Program-made: the position numbers and the translations under genes
Part shown: positions 57,024-64,000 of the stretch, piece after piece
How the letters are laid out: each line of letters starts with the position of its first letter
Position numbering within the stretch: the first letter of the stretch is position 1
Source of the DNA: Terana coerulea
Taxonomy: Eukaryota; Basidiomycota; Agaricomycetes; Polyporales; Phanerochaetaceae
Reading direction: 5' to 3'
Assembly (NCBI GenBank): GCA_024811115.1
Contig: JAKOGH010000798.1
Location: forward strand, 1 to 64,000
DNA: 64,000 nt
Notes under the pieces: model-generated
What the model saw: the letters and a program-made list of their open reading frames with translations, nothing else
Databases searched by the model: none
Told to the model about the DNA's origin: nothing

Positions 57024-58530
57024 ATGTCTGCACCCGCGAACGCGACGGACCCCGCGGCCGCGGCCGCTGCTGCTGCCGGCGCCCACGCTTTGGCGGTCGC
57101 GCAGAAGCAAGGGCAGGCGATCGTCATCTGGACGGTTGGAATGTGGGTTTCCGTATTTTCCTTTTTTTTTGTGCGCGTGCTCATCGAGCTGTAGGTTCTG
57201 CATCATGATTTGGGAGTGGCTCGCTTGCCTTCCTAAGGAAGTCCAGCGCATCTGGAGAAGGAAGTTCACTGTGAGTAGTTTTGTTATGCATTCTTTGTAG
57301 GCGTAGCGAGTCGGGGCTTTGTGGCGCTGCGCTTTGTGGCGTCAGGTACGGTGGAGACATCGTCGCTAGGCTTCCCTCACCCCGCACCCTCGGGGGATCG
57401 ACGCAGAGCACCGGCCTCGACAATCCATCTGATGATTGCACAGTCGACAGAATGCTAACAGAGATTTACCAGTACATTTCCTACCTGTACCTCATCAACC
57501 GGTACTACGGCATCATACAATTTGCGCTCGTCATACCGTTGCTCGTGAATGCCTTCTCGGTGGAGCAGTGCTTGAAGATCTTCCGCTGGCAGCCCGTCGG
57601 CGCGCTCCTCTCGACCTTGCTTTGCCAGTTTATTCTCGGTGCTCGTGTCTTCGCTGTACGTCCTCGACGTCCCCTATAGTGGTATCCGGGCTAACGAGGC
57701 CAAAATAGCTGTACAGCCAGAGCCTGATCGTGCTCGGGCTCCTCGGCGTTGTCTACATTGCGGAATTCGGTCTCATGGTGGACACCCTGACGAAGGTCTT
57801 CCCGGCCCCGTCGCCTGCGCCCGGTGTCATTGTACCCTGCGTTGCGGTCGGACCGACAACATGGCTTGTCACTTTCTGGGTACGTCCTCCCGTTTTGCCA
57901 TGATCCGGCGCGAAACTGAAGGATGCCACAGGCAATGCCTCTGGTCTTCGACTCGTTGACCTTCCTCCTCACGGCGTACAAGTCGTTCACCTACTGGCGC
58001 ATGGAGGTCAACACGCCCATGCTGACCATCCTGTTCCGTGACGGTCTCGTCTACTTCTCCGCCATTTTCGTGTACGTCTTCAGCACTGTCATCCGCGCTG
58101 CGCTTGGGCTCACGTCAGCTGCAGCATGAACCTCGTCAACGTCGTCCTCTTCACGACCACGCCGCCGACGCTGCAGGCGATCAACCTGCCCGCGACGTGC
58201 ATGCTCGGGATCATCATGTCCTCGCGGCTCGTGCTGAACGTGCGCGCGCCGCTGAAGGCCGTCGTCTCCGCGCCGTCGTACAAGACGTCGCACATCGGCA
58301 CGGGCCAGACGACGACGCTCGGCCAGACGGCGACGGCGGCGAGCTACCAGATGACGGCGTTCCCGAAGGACACGTACGGCATGGACCCCGCGTACGCCAA
58401 GGACGCGGAGTCCGGCGTCGGCGTCGGCAGCGGCGTGCATGGCAGCGAGCTCACGAGCACGGCGTACCGCCCTGACTCGAGCGACGGCGGGTATGGCGGG
58501 CAGCGGGACAAGGTGAACCCCGAGTGGTGA
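57024..58530 (+). CDS. DUF6533-family membrane protein, divergent copy 4
   Basis: Start at 57024 (MSAPANATDPAAAAAAAAGA). After the first intron: CIMIWEWLACLPKEVQRIWR and RKFT, the DUF6533 core. An unusually long intron, about 57271-57471, precedes ISYLYLINRYYGIIQFALVI. Later helices include GALLSTLLCQFILGARVFA, LIVLGLLGVVYIAEFGLMVD, PLVFDSLTFLLTAYKSFTYW and FRDGLVYFSAIFV, then NLVNVVLFTTTPPTLQAINL with MLGIIMSSRLVLNVRAPLKA. A disordered Gly/Ser/Thr tail ends VNPEW at 58530. It has the classical NRYY motif, unlike the NRWG motif of copies 1-3, and so belongs to a different subgroup. No frame change found. Confidence 0.8.
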
Positions 58531-59081
58531 GGCGCATAGCGCAACTATATACTTGAATATCGTCACCCCCTTTACGACCGAATGACGCTTTCTTGGATCT
58601 ACTACGCCTTTGATATTATAACTTATACTTGCGCTTTGCCTGTTCTCTACTCTAACCCCCAACCCCAATTGTATGTTGTCAGTTAACGATACCAAGCTGC
58701 CGTCTGTCTTTACCGCCAATATTTATTCTTTATCGAAAGTGTCAGGGCGATATGCGCGTCGCCCTCAATTACGGAGCGGGGCACGTGTGCTCGAACGCAG
58801 AACGTTTATCGATCGCCAAGAAGCGGTCGATGAATATGCAAACGAGTAAGTAGGCAGTCTGAATACCCCCACAGGATTGGACCTGGCCGGACTCGAACTG
58901 ACGATGCTTCGACGACGTGATCGCAGTGACGTGTTGAGAACACGGACGCTCGAGCGCTTCCAGAAATCCCTCTTGACGCGGCGTACGACGAGAGCTCGAC
59001 ACGACACGACACGACACGGCACACGACGACCAGCAGCCAGCAGTGGGCCGACATCTCGGCTCTAAAATACCGCTGCCCAAC
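58531..59081. other. Intergenic between DUF6533 copy 4 and EMC1
   Basis: AT-rich 3' flank, then a GC-rich promoter side with a (CGACA) microsatellite at 58997-59017. A GTTCGAGTCC motif near 58890 was checked and does not fold as a tRNA. Confidence 0.5.
58997..59017 (+). repeat. CGACA microsatellite
   Basis: Four tandem units of CGACA immediately upstream of EMC1, in the likely 5' UTR or promoter. Confidence 0.8.
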
Positions 59082-62000
59082 ATGCTCAGGCTGCTCGCGC
59101 TCTGGCTCGCCTCGCTGTGCATCCTCCCCGCCCTCGCCATCCACGCCTCCGAGGCCGGGCCTCGTCGACTGGCACAAGCCCCTCATCGGCGACGCCCTCA
59201 CCCGCAACCCGCACCTCGCGCCGGTCTTCCACCGCCTCGGCGCCGCGGGCGGGCCGACGCACAGCCTGGTGCTCGCCGCGACGCAGAGCAACGTGCTGGC
59301 GGCGCTGCACCCGGAGAACGGGACCATAGGTGCGTGCGCTGGGTGTCTGGACGTGGAAGGGGAGACGGAATGATGGGAAGTGTAGCGTGGAGGCACCTGT
59401 TTGAAGATAACGACCGGATACTGGCGTTCAAGAAGCACAAGGACTGTGCGTTTGGCCGTCCCAATTTCTTTACGCGGTGTCTTAACGAGAGGTTGCAGAC
59501 CTTGCAGCGATATCAGGCACTGGGGGAGCGACCCTTCGCCTGTTTGATGTCTCGACAGGGCACTTGCTCCATGAACGCCATCTACACAAAGCGGCGGCCG
59601 GCCGGCTCCTTGAACCAGACGATGTAGGCATCGCCCTCGCCTTCGACTCCCAATCAAATGTGTATGTCTTGACAAATGGACACGTCGTTCGCCGGCTGGA
59701 CACGTCGACTGGCGAAGTGACATGGGGATGGACGGCTCCAGACCAAACGTTCGTCCTCTCTGCACACTGACGTCCCTGTGATGTCAAACAACACCGATTT
59801 GCCTGCAGGTCGTTGAACATCTACTCCTCCGTGCTGCCAACCTCCTCAGCAGTCTACCTTATTGGCCTCTCCAAATCCTTCGCCTCGTACACGCTGCACA
59901 TCACTGCCCTCTCGCCCAGCGACGGCCAGCTCATCGCAAGCACCGACGTGCCCTCCACCATCGCAGACGGCCCCTCAAGCATCCTCTTGCTCAGCACGCT
60001 CAACGGCGAGTCCGAGCACGCACGTGCTGTGTGGCTCGAGGGAGGCCAGATTCGCTCCGTGGGCCTGACGCCCGAGCTCAAGCAGAAACCCGCGGCGGTC
60101 AAGGGGGCCGCATACACCGAGCTCGTCGACGCTGGGCTGGGCGGCCACGGCATATTTGTGGCGCTGAAGGAGGACGGTGCTGGACGCGTTATTAGGTTGA
60201 ATGATGAGGGCACTGGCTTGAGGGTTACTTGGGAGTACGCTGAGTCGGTAAGTGCTGTGTTGCCCATTTACGCGCGTATGGCCGTTGATATATGCGACGC
60301 ATAGGCCAAAGCGTCGCATTACACACCTTCAATGTACACTGGCGCTGTTGACAAGGACGGACAACCATATGTTGCAAGGGTGTTCTGGTCGCACGCATAC
60401 AAGGTACACATCCCACCGTAAATGCTTCCTTGGAACACGTATTGACTGAACCATATCATAGAAAGCTTCTGCGCAAATATTGGCCCCGCATCTCGCCGAA
60501 GGCAAAGGACTCGTCACTAGGATACACACTTCCATTCGAGACAAACTAAGCACGGTATAATCGGCCATGTACGTGTAGTACACACTGCATCTGTCTGTAT
60601 CGTACTCATGAGGACTCAGGTGGCGGTAGATGCCGCGAATCCCGAGGAACTCCGCGTCGTCTCGAGGATAGTCGTGACCACAACCACCGGCGCCCTGCAG
60701 CTGTGGCAGCAGGACAAGCTGCAATGGCACCGCGAGGAGGGCCTCGCGGACATCCGGGTCGCGGAGTACGTCGAGCTCCCCGAGCGCAAGCTCGCCGCGA
60801 CCGGCCGGGGCGACGAGCCGGAGACGTTCGCGCAGCGGCTGCGACGGCAGATCGAGGAGGCGAAGGGCTTCCCGCAGTATGCGGCGCACTTCGCGCGGCG
60901 CTTCGTCACGGGCAGCTACGAGTCCGTGTCCGCCGCGCCGGCGTCGGTCGCGAACTCTACCGAGTCGCTTGGCGGCGCTGGCGAGAGACACCTTTGGCTT
61001 CCGCAAAGTCCTCGTCGTCGCGACCGCCCGCGGGAAGCTGTATGGTTTGGACAGCGCGAACGGCGAGGTGTTGTGGGGCCGGGTGCTTGGGCTGGGCTGG
61101 GCGGCCGAGGTCGGCGCGACGCTCCTGCCCCTCAAAATCTTCACGACGCGGACGGTCGGAGAGGGCGAGGCGCCGCAGGTCGTCGTTGTGATGCAGCGGA
61201 AGGCGCACAACGGCCTCGTCGACACCGTGCTGTTCCATGTAGACGCCATCACGGGGAAGATGCGGCGCATACCTCCCCGACTGACGGACTGTTGCAGGGC
61301 ATAGATGTGATTGCGGGGCCCCTCGTAGACGCGTTCCTCGTCAATGACGGCGACACCAAATACGTAGTGTTGTTCGATGAATTCCTGCAGGTGCGCCATT
61401 CCCACCGTTCATCGAGTTATTACTGATGTGCTTTTACGCAGACCCATGTATACCCGGACACGCCGGCACACGTCGCCTCCTTTACCCGCCAGCTGCCTCA
61501 GCTGCACTTCGCGCTCCGGACAGGCTCCGCGGGCTCGCTCAGACTCACCGGCCATCAAATCTCTCCGACCAAGGAATTTACCGGCAAGCACGTCGCCTAC
61601 CCCGCCTGGACCGCCTCTCTCCCCGACGGCGAGGACATCCTCGCCCTCATTCCGCGGCCCGCCGGGCCCATCGCCTCTATCGGCAAAGTGCTCGGCGACC
61701 GCACGACGCTGTACAAGTACCTGAACCCGAACACCGTCGCGGTGCTGACGCGCGCGCTGAAGGCGCCTGTGCCGAGCTGCGGGGTGTATGTGGTCGATGT
61801 CGTGAAAGGGACGACGGTGTACCACGCGGTGTTGCCGGCGAGCCGGGGCGCGTGCAATGTGAAGGCGAGCTTTACCGAGAATTGGCTGGTGTATGTGTAT
61901 TACGACGAGGAGGCGGGTGTGGACCAGGCGAAGGGATGGAGGGTGGTCAGCGTCGAATTGTATGAGGGGCCGGTGGACAAGAAGACACTCAGGTTAGTCT

Positions 62001-62699
62001 CTCCGGAATGGCGAGTATGTACGGAGGTTCTAACTGGTTGCTGCAGTTCGCAGAGGTCCAGCTATGCCAATATCTCTGCAGACGTGAACGCCATCGAGCA
62101 GAGTTATGTCTTCCCGCGGGGCATCTCTGCTCTGGCGACAACACAGACAAAGTTCGGGATCAGCGTCAAAGATCTCATCGGTGGGTCTTCCTGCGTCTCT
62201 GGAGTAAGGATGGTACTGAATGTGGTAATCTGCAGTCGCCGGCGAGAACGGCGTCGTCCAGTCATTCCCCCGCCGCTTCCATTGACCCGAGGCGGCCGAA
62301 GCGTAAAGTGACGAATGAGGAGATGGAGGAGTGGCTCGTGCAGTACGACCCCCTCACCCCGGATGACCCGAAGAGAGTGCTATCGCACAATTACAATGTA
62401 CGTCTTAGCTCGTCACCTGGTCAGTGTCCCATACGAAGTGTTGATGGGCGTCGATCCAGGTCGCGAAAGTGAGGAACATCATCACCTCACCTGCTCTCCT
62501 CGAATCCACGTCTCTGGTCTTCGCGTACGGCCTCGACCTGTTCTCAACACGCGTGGCGCCGTCAAACACGTTTGACGTCCTGAGTGAAAACTTTAACAAA
62601 GCGCAGCTGGTTCTGACGGTGGGCGGCTTGGCGCTGGCGATCCTGATCACGAGGCCGATGGTCAGGAACAAGAAGCTGAAGGAGCGGTGGTATAATTAG
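59082..62699 (+). CDS. EMC1: ER membrane protein complex subunit 1
   Basis: Largest lumenal subunit of the EMC, which inserts and helps fold multi-pass membrane proteins at the ER. The start at 59082 gives a signal peptide (MLRLLALWLASLCILPALAI). Then come LVDWHKPLIGDALTRNPH, LVLAATQSNVLAALHPENG, WRHLFEDNDRILAFKKH, ALAFDSQSNVYVLTNGHVVR and LFDVSTGHLLHERH, an N-terminal PQQ-like beta-propeller. The C-terminal region has LYGLDSANGEVLWGRVLGL, GIDVIAGPLVDAFLVNDGD, SYVFPRGISALATTQTKFG, EEWLVQYDPLTPDDPKRVLS and LLESTSLVFAYGLDLFSTRV. It ends in a membrane helix (LVLTVGGLALAILITRPMV) and ERWYN. Frame changes occur at 59157-59159, about 60973, 61275-61278 and about 62277. Since this is a conserved, usually single-copy gene, they most likely reflect sequence error. 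Confidence 0.9.
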
Positions 62700-63565
62700 G
62701 TGCATGGTGAGTTGCGTCGAGAGGTTTGGTGGACGGAATATCTGCTGAGACAACCAATGTAGAGACCGGGAGTGGGGGTTTAGCACATGTTGTTTTAGAT
62801 CTTGTAATTGCTATTATTCTTCCTTCCAATAGGCTCGCCGCAAGTCCGAGCGATTGCTCACCAGTCACCACCCGTAAAAGACTGAAGAGAACCGAATTTC
62901 GGGCCGACGTCCTTGAAATGGGTGAGCGACTGATTACTCCAGCGTTCACGATCTAGGACAAAGTGTGGCGCCGTCGTCGCAGATCCTCCTGGTAAGCTCC
63001 TACCGATGACAAGTGATACAGAGTGATACCTGCTCATCACTGTCACAGCTCGTCGATGTGGACTGGCCCCGACTCGGATGGTGAACAACATCAAGGTACA
63101 CCCTGTTACACAGCTCTGTAGAGGCACTGTCGCAACGATAGAATTCTCAACTTTCAAGATACGCGATCGCCGTCCTTCGCCGTCAGACCGCAGACCCCGC
63201 GAAATAGTAGCTGCGCTGATGCAGAGGGCGCGACGGATGTGTGCCGCTGATGGGCTGCATTGCAGAGCGGCCTCTTGGCCTTGGGGCAGCGGCGGACCCC
63301 AGACACCGCGGCGATCGACGTGCGGGGCAGCGCAAGATAGCCCTGGCGATGTGCGATGGGCAGCTGTCGGGAGCGTGGGCGCCGCCGTGCAACACCAGGT
63401 CGGGTGCGCTAACGCGTGGGTACGCGCTGCATGGCCGGCAGCCTTTGATGGATAGTAAGATTTGAGGTAAGTGCCCTGGGTGAAATTGCACGCTGTGAGC
63501 GGTGATGCGCTCATATAACTGCTCTCGCAGGGCGTTGCACCGTGAATCTCGCCCTCCGTCTAGTC
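62700..63565. other. Intergenic, no gene recognised
   Basis: Between EMC1 and the NmrA-like gene. A 218-codon ORF on the - strand (62858-63514) has no motif and is taken as chance. Confidence 0.45.
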
Positions 63566-64000
63566 ATGTCCGCTCCAGCGAAGCCTATCATCGTAAGCTC
63601 CTACGCCTTTGCCTTGGCTGTTTTTCCACTGAGAGCAGTTCCTTTGCAGGCGGTTGTTACTGCTACTGGAGCGCAAGGTCGCTCCGTGTGCAGAGCATTT
63701 CACAGCTCGGGGCAATGGCACGTGCGCGCTTTGACACGCGACCCGTCGGGACCCGTAGCTCAGGAATACCACCGCCAAGGGATCGAAGTCGTCCAGGCGA
63801 ACTTTGAGCACAAAGCTGAGCTGGTCGCCGCGTTCAAGGGCGCGTTTGCGGTAAGCCTACACTGCTGCTCGAAAGCCAAGGGGAACCCACAGGGATGAGC
63901 TTAACCGCTGCACACATAGGTTTTCGGGGTTACGATACCGCCATGGCACCAGTCCTACACAAACAAGGTGGACGAGTATGAGCAGGGAGTCCTTCAAGCA
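63566..64000 (+). CDS. NmrA-like NAD(P)-binding protein, 3' end outside the window
   Basis: Start at 63566 (MSAPAKPII). A first intron (GTAAGCTCC to TTTGCAG) leads to the Rossmann motif AVVTATGAQGRSVCRAF, then WHVRALTRDPSGPVAQEYHR and VVQANFEHKAELVAAFKGAF. A second intron (GTAAGCC to CACATAG) leads to VFGVTIPPWHQSYTNKVDEY, typical of NmrA-like or HSCARG proteins, which bind NAD(P) and can sense redox state or act as reductases. The gene runs off the window, so its length and C-terminal domain are unknown. A start further upstream, at 63542, is possible in the same frame but gives a less typical N-terminus. Confidence 0.8.

Noticed and set aside
58860..58990. tRNA-like T-arm motif (GTTCGAGTCC on the - strand)
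   Set aside because: The T-stem does not pair, no matching acceptor stem is found within 70-100 nt, and the anticodon arm has a mismatch.
59082..62699. EMC1 as a pseudogene because of its four frame breaks
   Set aside because: EMC1 is normally conserved and single-copy. All family motifs are kept, and the breaks are single-base changes at short runs.
62858..63514. 218-codon ORF on the - strand
   Set aside because: No recognisable domain; lies between two well-supported + strand genes.
1..64000. Viral, CRISPR or prophage content
   Set aside because: None seen. Gene content and intron structure are fungal throughout.

Overview
This window is nuclear DNA of a basidiomycete fungus, most likely an Agaricomycete of polypore type. 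The genes are dense, on both strands, and cut by many introns of about 50-60 nt. Several families typical of basidiomycetes are present: DUF6533, DUF6534 and DUF6535 membrane proteins, GMC oxidoreductases, an NRPS-like adenylate-forming reductase, and SRPK-like kinases. Placement below Agaricomycetes is inference. There are no rRNA, tRNA, CRISPR or bacterial operon features.

Layout. 0-3 kb: a C2H2 zinc-finger gene cut by the window edge (+) and an SRPK-like kinase (-). 3-16.5 kb: two Hos3-like histone deacetylase paralogues on the - strand (3260-6506 and 12688-16419) enclosing a secreted GMC oxidoreductase (7054-9404) and a DUF6534 membrane protein (10361-11792). 18-28 kb: an unidentified coding fragment (18243-18641), a second DUF6534 gene (18761-20262, +) and a tandem array of three DUF6533 genes (-). 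28-47 kb: two kinase-like genes (28411-29240 and 33193-34052) and three dynamin-like GTPases (A 29467-32883 -, B 34620-38015 +, C 43353-46676 -), with a GC-rich NRPS-like adenylation-thiolation-reductase gene (38830-42999, +) between B and C. 48-64 kb: a DUF6535 gene, a non-autonomous DNA transposon with 36-bp terminal inverted repeats and a perfect 8-bp target-site duplication (50946-51808), two hemerythrin-like genes (-), a fourth and divergent DUF6533 gene, EMC1, and the start of an NmrA-like gene that runs off the right edge.

Two patterns run through the window. First, local duplication: two HDACs, two DUF6534, three plus one DUF6533, two kinase-like, three dynamin-like and two hemerythrin-like genes, so about fourteen of some twenty-two loci have a relative close by. 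Some copies look intact, while kinase-like 1 is clearly decayed and dynamin copies A and B carry in-frame stops. Second, many conserved genes, including EMC1, change reading frame by one base, mostly at short homopolymer runs. This looks more like uncorrected assembly error than biology. Gene coordinates below therefore span introns and frame changes, running from the chosen start to the stop.

The genes do not form one obvious pathway. The kinase-like, dynamin-like and NRPS-like block is the best candidate for an undescribed locus, but a shared function is speculation.
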